A DNA stretch of 64,000 nucleotides from Fontibacterium oligotrophicum (GTDB lineage: Bacteria; Pseudomonadota; Alphaproteobacteria; Pelagibacterales; Pelagibacteraceae), in the NCBI GenBank assembly GCA_965235975.1, contig CBDDZZ010000003.1, forward strand, positions 55,937-119,936, written 5' to 3'. Position 1 is the first letter of the stretch, and each line of letters opens with the position of its first letter. A program made the translations under genes and the position numbers. Shown one piece after another: positions 17,875-27,692 of the stretch. Below the pieces are notes generated by a model. It searched no databases. It worked only from the letters and a program-made list of their open reading frames with translations, and had not been told where the DNA came from.

Positions 17875-19491
17875 TTATCTCGTCTCTGATCTAATAATTT
17901 CGTTATAAGCAGGAATAGTTAAAAAATCTTCAAATTGATTGGCAATTGACATGTCTTGAAACATTTGAGCAGCACGTTCGTAATTACCTTTCTCAAATTT
18001 ATTTTCTCCAACTTCTTTCTTAATTTGTGCCATTTCTTCTTTTACAATTTTTTTTACATACATAGGGTCAATTGTCTTGCCATCAATAGTTTTACATTGA
18101 TGTTTATTCCATTGCCAAACTTGCGCTCTTGAGATTTCTGCGGTGGCAGCATCCTCCATTAAATTGTAAAGTGGAACACAACCGTTGCCACTAAGCCATG
18201 CAGCTAAATATTGAATTCCTACAGAAATATTTATTCTAAGACCCTCTTCAGTAATATCTCCTTTTTCAGCTAGCAATAAATCATGAGCTTCAATTTTTAC
18301 ATTATTTAAAACTTTATCTACCTGATTAGCTTTTGGCATTTTTTCATTGAATATGTCTTTTGCAATTTTTACTAAACCAGGATGAGCAACCCAAGTGCCA
18401 TCATAACCATCATTAGCTTCTCTTAATTTATCCTGTTTTACTGCATCCATTGCTTTTTGATTTAACGCTTCATTATCTTTAATTGGAATCTGGGCAGCCA
18501 TCCCACCCATCGCATGAGCACCTCTACGATGACAGGTCTTAATTAATAATAAACTATATGATCTTAAAAAATGTGAAGTCATTTTAAGAATTGACCGGTC
18601 TGGTAATAAGAAGTCTTTAAAGTTTTTGAATTTTTTTATATAGCTAAAAATATAATCCCACCTTCCAGAGTTTAGTCCTACAATATGATCTTTTAACTCA
18701 AATAGAATTTCATCCATTTCAAAAGAAGCTAGGATCGTCTCTATAAGAACTGTTGCTTTAATGGTTCCTTGTTTAATGCCTAATTTTTTTTGCCCTTCAA
18801 TAAATACATCGTTCCAAAGTCTAGCTTCAAGATGACCTTCCATTTTTGGTAAATAGAAATACGGACCCGTTCCATTATTAAGTAGCTGCTTAGCGTTATG
18901 ATAAAAATAAACAGCAAAATCAAATATACTCCCTGAACATTTTTCGTTATCAACTAGAAAATGTGCTTCATCTAAATGCCATCCTCTTGGTCTTACAAGA
19001 AGCACAGCATGTTTTTCATTTAATTTATATTCTTTGCCAGTAGTTTTATCTGTAAAATTAATTTTTTTATTAATTGCATTTTTTAAATTAATTTGACCTT
19101 CAACAACACTATTCCAAGCGGGTGTTGCTGAATCTTCAAGATCTGCCATAAAACAACTTGCTCCAGAATTAAGAGCATTGATAATCATTTTTTTATTAGC
19201 TGGCCCTGTAATTTCGACCCTACGATCTTGAAGATCGTTTGGAACATTTGAAATTTTCCAGTTTTTTTCTCTTATAGATTTTGTTTCCTCTAAAAAATTT
19301 GGACGCCAACCTCCATCAATTTTTTTTTGAATATCTTGTCTACGTTTTAGCAATTCAAGTCTTCGAGAATTAAATTTTCGATGTAAATCAGCTACAAACT
19401 CTAAACAATCTAAAGTTAAAATTTCTTCAAATTCTGGAGAAATTTTTCCTGTAATAGTGGTATTTTTTGGAAAAGATTTCATATAGGCCAC
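17875..19491 (-). CDS. aceB: Malate synthase A
   Basis: Condenses glyoxylate with acetyl-CoA to malate. At 538 residues this is the A-type, not the ~720-residue G-type. Conserved features are LLVRPRGWHLDE, TVLIETILASFEMDEIL, GLNSGRWDYIFSY and CHRRGAHAMGGMAAQIP, then DGTWVAHPGL. Isocitrate lyase is not in the window, so glyoxylate could come from glycolate or glycine instead. The ATG at 19491 is three codons ahead of an alternative. In SAR11 a glycine riboswitch has been linked to malate synthase; the 52 bp to the divergent accA is too short to hold one. Confidence 0.93.
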   Translation of the reverse strand: MAYMKSFPKNTTITGKISPEFEEILTLDCLEFVADLHRKFNSRRLELLKRRQDIQKKIDGGWRPNFLEETKSIREKNWKISNVPNDLQDRRVEITGPANKKMIINALNSGASCFMADLEDSATPAWNSVVEGQINLKNAINKKINFTDKTTGKEYKLNEKHAVLLVRPRGWHLDEAHFLVDNEKCSGSIFDFAVYFYHNAKQLLNNGTGPYFYLPKMEGHLEARLWNDVFIEGQKKLGIKQGTIKATVLIETILASFEMDEILFELKDHIVGLNSGRWDYIFSYIKKFKNFKDFLLPDRSILKMTSHFLRSYSLLLIKTCHRRGAHAMGGMAAQIPIKDNEALNQKAMDAVKQDKLREANDGYDGTWVAHPGLVKIAKDIFNEKMPKANQVDKVLNNVKIEAHDLLLAEKGDITEEGLRINISVGIQYLAAWLSGNGCVPLYNLMEDAATAEISRAQVWQWNKHQCKTIDGKTIDPMYVKKIVKEEMAQIKKEVGENKFEKGNYERAAQMFQDMSIANQFEDFLTIPAYNEIIRSETR

Positions 19492-19543
19492 AATTTATAT
19501 ATAAACCTACTCGAACTCAATATTTATAAAATAGAACTATTAA

Positions 19544-20652
19544 ATGAATTATTTAGATTTTGAAGACGATATTAAAGTATTAGATCAAAGAGTTCAGGAA
19601 CTTAAAGCCCCTTATATTGCCAAAGGAATCACTACCGTCGAAAATCCTACAGTTGTTGACGCTGAAAGAAGGTTGAATGAAGCATTAGAGCGAGTGTATT
19701 CAAATCTTAATCGATGGCAAAAAACAAAAGTTGCAAGACATGAATTTAGACCTCGTTCTATTAATTATATTCAAAAGATCTTTCCAGATTTTACTAATTT
19801 ATCAGGAGATCGCTCTGTACGGAGAAGACCAGTCTGTATCTAGCAGGCTTTGCAAGTCTTGATGGGGTTTCAGTTTTAGTTATTGGACAAGAAAAAGGGA
19901 ATGATACTCAATCTAGACTTCAAAGAAATTTTGGAATGATGAAACCAGAAGGGTACCGCAAGAGTATGCGTTTAATGAATCTTGCAGATAGATTAAATAT
20001 TCCGATTATAACATTTATAGATACTCCAGGCGCATATCCTGGAAAAGGAGCAGAAGAGCGAGGCCAGGCAGAGGCAATTGCCAAATGTATTGAGTGTTGT
20101 CTTAATGTAAAAGTTCCAATGATTTCAGTTGTTATAGGAGAAGGAGGCTCAGGAGGAGCGATAGCCCTTGCGACTGCTAATAAAGTTTTAATGTTAGAAT
20201 ATTCTGTCTATTCAGTAATATCACCTGAAGGCTGCGCATCGATTCTTTGGCGAGATCCAAAAAAAGCAAAGGAGGCGGCAGAGGCTATGAAAATTTCTTC
20301 ACAAGATTTATTTGAAAATAAAATTATTGATGAAATTATTAAAGAGCCCAAAGGTGGAGCTCACCGAAATCACGATGAAATAGTTTCAAATGTTACTCTA
20401 AGCATTAAAAAAAATTTAAATGAGTTGATAAAAATTTCCCCGGAAGAGCTTATTTATCAACGAAAAAATAGATTTTTAAGTATTGGAAGAGATGTGATGA
20501 TTACTAAAGAAGAATTTTATAAAGACACACATATTAGCACGGTTACTTTCAATCCATTCAATTGGAAATTGTTACTTCAAAATAATCGTAGATTAGTCGC
20601 AACAGTTGTTGTGATTATAATTTTATTTATTTTGGCATTAATTTTTGCTTAA
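19544..20652 (+). pseudogene. accA: Acetyl-CoA carboxylase carboxyltransferase alpha subunit, frame broken; C-terminal membrane tail
   Basis: AccA with AccD transfers the carboxyl group to acetyl-CoA at the start of fatty-acid synthesis. The frame opens at ATG 19544 and is lost near 19814; a downstream frame runs from about 19840 to 20652. Dropping one T at 19814 and one at 19839 restores GDRLYGEDQSVLAGFASLDG, the expected family sequence, so two single-base insertions 25 bp apart explain the break. Motifs after it are intact (DTPGAYPG, GEGGSGGA). AccA is essential, so a sequence error is likely. After the usual end (RFLSIGRD) the protein runs on about 50 residues into a C-terminal hydrophobic helix (VATVVVIIILFILALIF), unusual for this cytosolic subunit. 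Overlaps secA end by 15 bp. Confidence 0.85.
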
Positions 20653-23223
20653 GGCCCCACAACAATTTTTATATTTTTTACCTGATCCACAAACACAAGG
20701 TGCGTTCCTTGATATTTTTTCTTCTATAGCAGGCTGCTGTGGTTGTGGAGGTTTTTCCTCTTTTGTTACTTGAATATTAATTAAAAAAATAATTAAATTT
20801 TCCTTAATCTTAGTAAGTAGTTCTTTAAATAAATTAAAGCTTTCTCTTTTATATTCATCCAAGGGGTTTTTTTGGCCATAACCTCTAAGACCTATAACTT
20901 GTCTTAATTGTTCAAGATATTGTAAGTGACTTCTCCATTCGTAATCAAGATTTTGTAAAAAGATTCTTTTTTCAACGTCTTTATTAATTTCATCCCCAGC
21001 AGTTGAAATTCGAGTATTTCTTCTTTGATCAAAGTGTTTTTTGAAAAATTCTTTTTTTTCTAAAGTACTTTTTGAAAGCCAGGCATCAAAGTCACTATCA
21101 TTAATTTTAGTTCCACATAATCTCTCTGTTTTTGTCTTAACTAATTTTTTTGTATTGGCATCTGCATTATCTCGGTAATTATTTATTTCATCTATTAAAT
21201 TTTCTACAATTTCATTGAAAATGTCATTTACCACATCATAAATATTTTGATTTTTTATTACCCCTAACCTTTGTTCAAAAATTACTTTTCTTTGATCATT
21301 CATTACATCATCAAATTGTAATAAAGTTTTTCTAATATCAAAATTTCTTCCCTCAACTTTTTGTTGAGCTTTTTCTAAAGCTTTGTTGATCCAGGGATGA
21401 TCTATGGATTCTCCTTCTTTAAGTCCTAATTTTTGCAACATAAAATCAATTTTTTCAGATCCAAAAATTCTCATTAGATCATCTTGCAAACTTAAGTAAA
21501 AAATTGAGCCACCCACATCGCCTTGTCTTCCTGTTCGACCTCTTAATTGATTGTCTATTCTTCTACTTTCATGTCGTTCTGTCCCAATAACAAACAATCC
21601 ACCACTAGATAATACTTTAGCTTTTTCATCTTCATGATCTTTTTTAGTTCTTTCAACTAAAACTTTATCATTTGTCCCACCTTCTTTAATCTTAAGATCT
21701 AAATTTCCACCAAGCTGAATATCTGTTCCTCGACCAGCCATATTAGTTGCAATAGTGACAGCACCAATCCGTCCTGCTTGTGCAATTATATTTGCCTCTT
21801 GTTCATGAAATTTAGCATTCAAAACATTATGTTTTATTGATTCTTGTTTTAAAATTTTGGAAATTCTTTCTGATTTTTCAATACTAGTAGTACCAATCAA
21901 TACTGGTTGCTTTTTTTCATTTGCAGAAACAATTTCTTTTATAATTGCATTATATTTTTCTTTTTCAGTTCTAAAAATTTTATCATTAAAATCTTTTCTT
22001 ACCATCGGTCTATTGGTTGGCACTTCAACTACATCTAATTTATAAATTTCATAAAATTCTTCAGCCTCAGTCATAGCTGTCCCAGTCATGCCAGAAAGTT
22101 TCTCGTATAATCTAAAATAATTTTGAAAAGTTATCGAAGCTAAAGTTTGATTTTCATTTTGAATTTGCACTCCCTCCTTTGCCTCAATCGCTTGATGTAG
22201 ACCGTCCGAATATCTTCTGCCTTCCATAATACGACCGGTAAATTCATCAATAATATAAATTTGATTATCTTTTACGATATAGTCTTTATCTTTACTAAAG
22301 AGCATATTTGCTCTTAAGGATTGATTTATATGATGAACGATCGATAAGTTTTGTGGATCATAAAAATTAGAGCCCTTTAATAAATTTATTTTTCTTAACT
22401 TATCTTCAATAAAATCAATTCCTTTTTCTGTTAGTAGAGCGCTACGATCTTTTTCATCAGTATCATAATGTTCTTTACTAAGTTGGTTAACCAATTTGTT
22501 GCATAAAAAATATTGAGAAGAATTATCCTCTGTCGGTCCAGAAATAATTAAAGGGGTTCTAGCTTCATCAATTAAGATACTGTCTACTTCATCAACAATA
22601 CAGAAATAATGTTTTCGCTGCACCATCTCGGCAATGGAATATTTCATATTGTCTCTTAAGTAATCAAATCCAAACTCATTATTTGTTCCATAGGTGATGT
22701 CACATTCATACTGGGCTTTTCTACTAATATCCTCGATACCACTTGTAACGCAGCCGACACTTACGCCTAAAAAATTATAAATTTTAGACATCCATTCGGA
22801 ATCACGTTTTGCAAGATAATCGTTTACTGTCACAACATGAACGCCTTTTTCAGTTAGACTATTTAAATAGGCTGGTAAAGTTGCAACAAGTGTTTTTCCT
22901 TCACCAGTTTTCATTTCTGAAATACTTCCTTGATGAAGAATAATTCCCCCCATTAACTGCACATCAAAATGTCTTTGTCCTGTAGTTCTAATACTTGCTT
23001 CACGTACACATGCAAATGCTTCTGGTAAAATTTTAATTAAATTTTCACCATTTTTAATTCGATTTTTAAACTCTTGCGTTTTATTTTTTAATTCTTGATC
23101 TGAAAGTTTTTGAATTTCTAGCTCTAATAAATTAATTTTTTGAACTAACGGCTGTATTTCGGTAAGCTTACGCTCATTAGATGTTTTAAATATTTTTTTT
23201 AAAATGTTTAAACCCGGTATCAT
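20638..23223 (-). CDS. secA: Preprotein translocase ATPase SecA
   Basis: Motor that drives preproteins through SecYEG. The 861 residues include Walker A MKTGEGKT (about 104-111), the DEVDSILIDEAR box, helicase-type motif VI (RRIDNQLRGRTGRQGD) and the C-terminal zinc finger CVCGSGKKYKNCC that binds SecB. A Pro/Gln-rich linker precedes the zinc tail. Length is normal. It is convergent with accA and divergent from argJ over 82 bp. Confidence 0.97.
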   Translation of the reverse strand: MIPGLNILKKIFKTSNERKLTEIQPLVQKINLLELEIQKLSDQELKNKTQEFKNRIKNGENLIKILPEAFACVREASIRTTGQRHFDVQLMGGIILHQGSISEMKTGEGKTLVATLPAYLNSLTEKGVHVVTVNDYLAKRDSEWMSKIYNFLGVSVGCVTSGIEDISRKAQYECDITYGTNNEFGFDYLRDNMKYSIAEMVQRKHYFCIVDEVDSILIDEARTPLIISGPTEDNSSQYFLCNKLVNQLSKEHYDTDEKDRSALLTEKGIDFIEDKLRKINLLKGSNFYDPQNLSIVHHINQSLRANMLFSKDKDYIVKDNQIYIIDEFTGRIMEGRRYSDGLHQAIEAKEGVQIQNENQTLASITFQNYFRLYEKLSGMTGTAMTEAEEFYEIYKLDVVEVPTNRPMVRKDFNDKIFRTEKEKYNAIIKEIVSANEKKQPVLIGTTSIEKSERISKILKQESIKHNVLNAKFHEQEANIIAQAGRIGAVTIATNMAGRGTDIQLGGNLDLKIKEGGTNDKVLVERTKKDHEDEKAKVLSSGGLFVIGTERHESRRIDNQLRGRTGRQGDVGGSIFYLSLQDDLMRIFGSEKIDFMLQKLGLKEGESIDHPWINKALEKAQQKVEGRNFDIRKTLLQFDDVMNDQRKVIFEQRLGVIKNQNIYDVVNDIFNEIVENLIDEINNYRDNADANTKKLVKTKTERLCGTKINDSDFDAWLSKSTLEKKEFFKKHFDQRRNTRISTAGDEINKDVEKRIFLQNLDYEWRSHLQYLEQLRQVIGLRGYGQKNPLDEYKRESFNLFKELLTKIKENLIIFLINIQVTKEEKPPQPQQPAIEEKISRNAPCVCGSGKKYKNCCGALSKN

Positions 23224-23305
23224 TTTGAGATATTATTATAGATAAATTAAATAGTATAAATTTAGCAACTACCTTATAACTGAAAAAACACTAAATAAAA
23301 TACAC

Positions 23306-24568
23306 ATGACTACGTTATTTCAAAACTTTTTTAAGAAAAAACAATTGAATAGAGTTACTAAAGATTTTCCTGAAATGCCAAGTATCGATGGTCTAGAGAT
23401 TTCAACGACAAGTGCAGGTTTGTATAATACCAATAGAGACGATGTAAGCTTATTTTATTTTCCAGACGGCGCAATATTTTCAGCAGTTTATACAAAATCT
23501 TCAATAAGATCTGTCTGTATTGATTGGAATATTAAAGCAAATAAAAAAGATATTAGAGCCTTACTAGTCAACACTAGAAATGCAAACGCATATACAGGCA
23601 GACAAGGCTTAAATAGTATAATTGAGTTAGCAAAATTTTTTTCAGATAAAAAAAAAATTTCGAACAAGCAAATTTTATTTGCTTCTACAGGAGTCATCGG
23701 CCAACCATTTCCCCTTGCAAAAGTTAAGGGGGCTTTACCTAATTTAATTGAAAAATTAAAAAGACCCATAAAACTTACTTGGATTAAGCAGGCACTGTCT
23801 ATTATGACTACAGATACTTTTGGAAAAATGAGTTGTGCAGTTGTGCAAACTAATAAAGATTTTATAAATATAGCAGGAATTGCGAAAGGTTCAGGAATGA
23901 TAGCGCCAAATATGGCTACAATGTTTGGTTTTATTTTTACTGATGCAAATATTTCTCAAGAAGTTCTTAATAAAATATTAAAAAGAAATACTGAAAATAC
24001 TTTTAATGCAATCACTGTTGATGGCGATACCTCAACGAATGATATGGTGTTAGTTTTTTCAACTAGAAAAGCTAAAAATAGAATTATTAATGATATTAAT
24101 TCTAAAGTTGCAAAAGATTTTGAAAAAGCCCTCTATGAAGTGATGCTCGATCTTTCAAAGCAAGTTGTTTTAGATGGTGAGGGAGCTAAAAAATTTCTTA
24201 CAATAAAGGTTACAGGAGCTTCCAATGATAAATTTGCAAAAGAAGTTGCGATGTCCATTGCTAATTCTCCTCTTGTAAAAACTGCTCTTGCGGGAAGTGA
24301 TCCTAATTGGGGAAGAATACTTATGGCCATTGGAAAGACTAATGAAAGAGTTAAACAGGATAAAATTGAAATTAAAATCGGCGACTTTTTGATTACAAAA
24401 TATGGAATGCAGGTACCTAGTTATGATGAACAAAAAGTTAAAAATTATATGCTTGGGGAGGATATTATTTTTGATGTGAATTTAAATTTAGGAAAAGGAA
24501 AATTTACTGCTTATACTTGTGATTTTAATGCGGAATATATTTCTATTAACGCAGATTATAGATCTTAA
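23306..24568 (+). CDS. argJ: Glutamate N-acetyltransferase / amino-acid acetyltransferase (bifunctional)
   Basis: Recycles the acetyl group in arginine synthesis (ornithine from N-acetylornithine). It is an Ntn-fold protein that self-cleaves. The 420 residues have the processing site GSGMIAPNMATMFGF, with the nucleophile Thr near 205 splitting alpha and beta chains. VDGDTSTNDMV and AGSDPNWGRI are further hallmarks. The argJ-next-to-secA layout is frequent in alphaproteobacteria. Its stop is 1 bp from the end of the convergent MbfA gene. Confidence 0.95.
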   Translation: MTTLFQNFFKKKQLNRVTKDFPEMPSIDGLEISTTSAGLYNTNRDDVSLFYFPDGAIFSAVYTKSSIRSVCIDWNIKANKKDIRALLVNTRNANAYTGRQGLNSIIELAKFFSDKKKISNKQILFASTGVIGQPFPLAKVKGALPNLIEKLKRPIKLTWIKQALSIMTTDTFGKMSCAVVQTNKDFINIAGIAKGSGMIAPNMATMFGFIFTDANISQEVLNKILKRNTENTFNAITVDGDTSTNDMVLVFSTRKAKNRIINDINSKVAKDFEKALYEVMLDLSKQVVLDGEGAKKFLTIKVTGASNDKFAKEVAMSIANSPLVKTALAGSDPNWGRILMAIGKTNERVKQDKIEIKIGDFLITKYGMQVPSYDEQKVKNYMLGEDIIFDVNLNLGKGKFTAYTCDFNAEYISINADYRS

Positions 24569-24569
24569 A

Positions 24570-25547
24570 TTAGCCCGTACCAATCAAAATTCCAGCAGCT
24601 AAAACTAATCCACCGCCCACAACGATTTGTAAAGTTGCTCTAAGAAAAGGTGCTTCCATATATTTATTTTGAATCCAAACAATTGCCCATAATTCGAAAA
24701 ACACAATAATCATTGCAAGGATAGTTGCGGTCCAAAAATGAGGAATCAAATACGGAAGTGCGTGTCCTAAGCCACCAACTGCAGTCATTATTCCACATGC
24801 AAGTCCGCGTTTTACAGGGGAGCCTCTTCCTGAAATCACTCCATCATCAGATACAGCCTCGGTTAATCCCATGGATATTCCAGCACCAACGGATGCTGCT
24901 AGTCCTACGACAAAAGTTGTCCATGTATCTTGTGTTGCAAAGGCTGTTGCAAAAATTGGAGCGAGTGTAGAAACAGAGCCATCCATTAATCCAGCTAAAC
25001 CAGGCTGTACCCATGTTAAAATAAATTGTCTTTTTGCGGTTCTGGCTTCCATTTCTTTTGTATCTCCAGCTACATGCTTTTCTATAAGACTGTCAGCAGC
25101 AACTGTATGGCCAGCCTCAGCAGCTGCTAAATCACCAAGTAATTTTCTTGTTGATGCGTCAGTACTCATTTGAGCGGCCCTCATATAAAAGTTATATGCA
25201 TCACGTTCCATCATTTCAGACTCAAGTCTAATTCTATCAATACTTAGATTTTTCATTAACCAAACAGGTTTTCGATTATAAAAACCAGATACATGGTCCC
25301 TTCTTATTAAAGGAATATTATCTCCAAATCTTTTTTTAAACGTATCTAGCAGTAATTTTCTGTGAGAGTCCTCAACTCTTGCCATATCATGGAATATTTT
25401 AGATGTATCAGGATAATCATTTTTTAAATGCTCAGCGTAGTTTCTGTAAATAGAAGCATCGTCTTCCTCAGATGATATTGCTAAAGCTAATATTTCTTTC
25501 TCACTAAGATCTGAAAATTTTTTTCTAAAACCAAAACCAGGTATCAT
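24570..25547 (-). CDS. mbfA: MbfA-type membrane ferritin (rubrerythrin domain plus VIT1-like domain)
   Basis: A 325-residue iron-handling protein. Residues about 15-155 form a ferritin-like helical domain with the expected acidic and His ligands (for example ARVEDSHRKLL, EMMERDAYNFY, AAAEAGHTVAAD). Residues about 180-325 are a five-helix membrane domain like vacuolar iron transporters. In rhizobial alphaproteobacteria MbfA exports iron and protects against peroxide stress under Irr control. The FTR1-type permease gene lies 46 bp upstream on the same strand, making an iron module. I did not find a convincing Irr box. Confidence 0.85.
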   Translation of the reverse strand: MIPGFGFRKKFSDLSEKEILALAISSEEDDASIYRNYAEHLKNDYPDTSKIFHDMARVEDSHRKLLLDTFKKRFGDNIPLIRRDHVSGFYNRKPVWLMKNLSIDRIRLESEMMERDAYNFYMRAAQMSTDASTRKLLGDLAAAEAGHTVAADSLIEKHVAGDTKEMEARTAKRQFILTWVQPGLAGLMDGSVSTLAPIFATAFATQDTWTTFVVGLAASVGAGISMGLTEAVSDDGVISGRGSPVKRGLACGIMTAVGGLGHALPYLIPHFWTATILAMIIVFFELWAIVWIQNKYMEAPFLRATLQIVVGGGLVLAAGILIGTG

Positions 25548-25593
25548 TGATATAAACTTTTTTCTAAATTATTAACTTCAAATTAATTAATAA

Positions 25594-26241
25594 TTAGATT
25601 ACCTTAAGCTCACGAAGGCCTGCATATAATTCTTTAGTACCCTCATAGCCAAAATAAATTGAAAGCATTAGTAGTAAAATACTAGAAACCCTAAAAAAAA
25701 CTCCAATGGGAAGAATTTTTGTGATTTTTTTAAGCCCTATATAAACAAAAATTAATGCGAAAGTACCAGTTGCCGCCCCAGCAATTACTGGAACCGTGCT
25801 ATAAATAGCTGATGTAAATAATGCAGCGTAAAATAAAACTATCTCAAAACCTTCTCTGATAATTGCAAAAAAAACGGTCAAAGATAAAAATATTGGATTT
25901 CCTGTAGCAACAGCTTTATCTACTTCTCCCTCAACATGTTTTTTTGCGTTGTGACTAAAATAAGCAACGTAAGCTAGCATACCAGAAGCAATTAGCATTA
26001 CTGAGCCCTCAAATATTTCTTCATGCGCATGTGTGATGGCAGCAATTTGTTTTACTGCTAATGCAAGAATTAATGATGCAACAACACCCGCAACTAACCC
26101 CCACATTACTGCTGGACGCTGATGTCTTGCATTTACTTTATCTAGATATGTGAAGACTAATATTGCAATTAATAAAGCCTCAAATCCCTCACGAAAAAGG
26201 ATGAAAAAAGAACTAAGATAAGGAGCTAAAGATTCGTACAT
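25594..26241 (-). CDS. FTR1-family iron permease
   Basis: A 215-residue inner-membrane protein with about seven helices. The paired iron-binding motifs REGFE occur at residues 17-21 and 129-133, diagnostic of FTR1/EfeU permeases. The EfeO and EfeB partners of the E. coli system are absent, so it may work alone or with another oxidase. It is probably cotranscribed with mbfA downstream. The 149 bp upstream hold AT-rich sequence with no operator I could name. Confidence 0.87.
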   Translation of the reverse strand: MYESLAPYLSSFFILFREGFEALLIAILVFTYLDKVNARHQRPAVMWGLVAGVVASLILALAVKQIAAITHAHEEIFEGSVMLIASGMLAYVAYFSHNAKKHVEGEVDKAVATGNPIFLSLTVFFAIIREGFEIVLFYAALFTSAIYSTVPVIAGAATGTFALIFVYIGLKKITKILPIGVFFRVSSILLLMLSIYFGYEGTKELYAGLRELKVI

Positions 26242-26390
26242 TTTTAAAGTTCGATATGATTATTTAATAGCAAATTGAAAGTCAATTGTGAAAAAAAATA
26301 TTATCAGTTAATTCTTAGTAAATTAGTAGGAATAGTAATTGATTTTAAAGAGAAAAAATTACTCCAAACTCAATTTGTCGCATTAAAAAA

Positions 26391-27053
26391 TTATTTATCC
26401 AATTTTTTCCAAACAAAATAAGTATTTAAAAAAAATAAGTTCATTAATAAAAAGTAATTCCATTGAATTATATTTTTAATATACCAGGGTGTAGTTAAAG
26501 AAAAAATATCTATCAGTAAAACTAGTATAATTCCGAATATAATTAATAAAAAAATAAAATAAAAATTAATATTTATAATTTTACTAGAAATTATGACTTT
26601 ATAATCATTTTTTATTTTAAGGTAACTTAAAACTATTAAAAATTGCGAAATGATTAGAGAAATAATATAAATAAAAATCCCACCTCTTCGCATAAATCTC
26701 CATATTTCTGATCCTTCAATACCTAAAAAAATTATATAAATAAATAAGGCAAAGCTTGAAATTAAACCTGATAATAATATTAAATTTAAATATATTTTAT
26801 TAATTAAAAATTTTTTGAAAATTCTATAGTGCTCGAAAAAGTAAATGATCATTAACACAATTGTAATAACCATCATTGGCTTAAATATTAAAATTGCAGG
26901 GTATGATCTGCCAACTCGACTTATAGAGTAACATCCACTTATGAATGGATTACAGATCTCTAAGATATTCAGGTAAATTGCCATCCCAAGGCAAAGAAAT
27001 ATTGTTGCACTTGGAATAATGAACAATCCAAGACTGATCCTCTGCAATAACAT
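26391..27053 (-). CDS. Polytopic membrane protein, unknown
   Basis: A 220-residue protein with about six hydrophobic helices. Between helices 1 and 2 is a loop with two Cys (CNPFISGCYSISRVG), and EGSEIWRFMRR lies between helices 4 and 5. The layout recalls the Frag1/DRAM/Sfk1 membrane family, but I cannot confirm it. It starts on the last base of the upstream DUF2721 gene, so the two are probably coupled. Codon use matches the region. No function proposed. Confidence 0.6.
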   Translation of the reverse strand: MLLQRISLGLFIIPSATIFLCLGMAIYLNILEICNPFISGCYSISRVGRSYPAILIFKPMMVITIVLMIIYFFEHYRIFKKFLINKIYLNLILLSGLISSFALFIYIIFLGIEGSEIWRFMRRGGIFIYIISLIISQFLIVLSYLKIKNDYKVIISSKIININFYFIFLLIIFGIILVLLIDIFSLTTPWYIKNIIQWNYFLLMNLFFLNTYFVWKKLDK

Positions 27054-27482
27054 TAAAAAATATTATCTTCTTTATCTTTTAAATCAGTTAAATGATATTC
27101 TAGTGCTCTTGCCGACATTTGAACTTCTATTATAAAAAGAATTATTGCAACGCCAAATAGCCCAACGGCTATTCCAAAACAATTTAACGAAATATTTGGT
27201 TCCTTAATATATCCAAAAAAAATAGTTAATAAATTTGTGAAGAGGGCTAGTCCAGATAAGGTTTGAATAAGTTTTATGAGTTTAATTCTATAAGTAAGAG
27301 TTTTAATCTGGGCTATATAACGTCTACCCATTACATCTTTTGTATCTATTTTTTTTTTCAATAATTTCAGCATGAATCTTTCTAACTAATGCGGCGCAAC
27401 TATTGTAACGATGAGTAAAATTAGTCATCATCAATGGTATGGCCGGAAATAATAATGCTGGGTAGATTATGAAATTATCCAT
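27053..27482 (-). pseudogene. DUF2721-family membrane protein, frame broken at a 10-T run
   Basis: The intact 3' frame (27053-27373) encodes the C-terminal two helices. Upstream in another frame, from ATG 27482, the sequence reads MDNFIIYPALLFPAIPLMMT and on through NRY/ALVRKIHAE, the normal DUF2721 N-terminus. The frames meet at a run of ten T (27349-27358, ten A in the mRNA sense); removing one base joins them into a protein of about 142 residues. The family has three predicted helices and no known role. A homopolymer error or a recent slip mutation are equally consistent. Coupled to the downstream membrane gene. Confidence 0.65.
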
Positions 27483-27502
27483 CAATTTTTAAAAATTTGG
27501 AT

Positions 27503-27637
27503 TTAAATATCTGTAAAAGTTCCAGTGCGGGGATCTTTTCTCAATTCTCTAATTTTATTTTTTTTAACCCTTTGATAAAAAAAGAAGAATATTGCAGTTA
27601 TAGTAAGAACTATTAAAATAATTGAGTATTTAGTCAT
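27503..27637 (-). CDS. Small membrane protein with DPRTG tail, unknown
   Basis: A 44-residue ORF from ATG 27637 to TAA 27503. It has one N-terminal hydrophobic helix (about residues 4-21, ending in a Phe run) and a basic tail ending ELRKDPRTGTFTDI. It sits 20 bp before the DUF2721 start on the same strand, probably the first gene of that small membrane operon. I know no family for it. The sequence is clean and its tail is not of low complexity, so I think it is real. Confidence 0.5.
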   Translation of the reverse strand: MTKYSIILIVLTITAIFFFFYQRVKKNKIRELRKDPRTGTFTDI

Positions 27638-27692
27638 ATATATTAATAAATTGTAATTATGCTTATTCGTAGACAATCACTAGGGTAATATT

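Noticed and set aside
19492..19543. Possible glycine riboswitch before malate synthase
   Set aside because: The gap to the divergent accA is only 52 bp and shows no glycine-aptamer structure.
19810..19842. Programmed frameshift in accA
   Set aside because: No slippery heptamer, and two separate shifts are needed, which fits indels better.
26242..26390. Irr box upstream of the FTR1 gene
   Set aside because: No clear TTTAGAA...TTCTAAA type inverted repeat seen.
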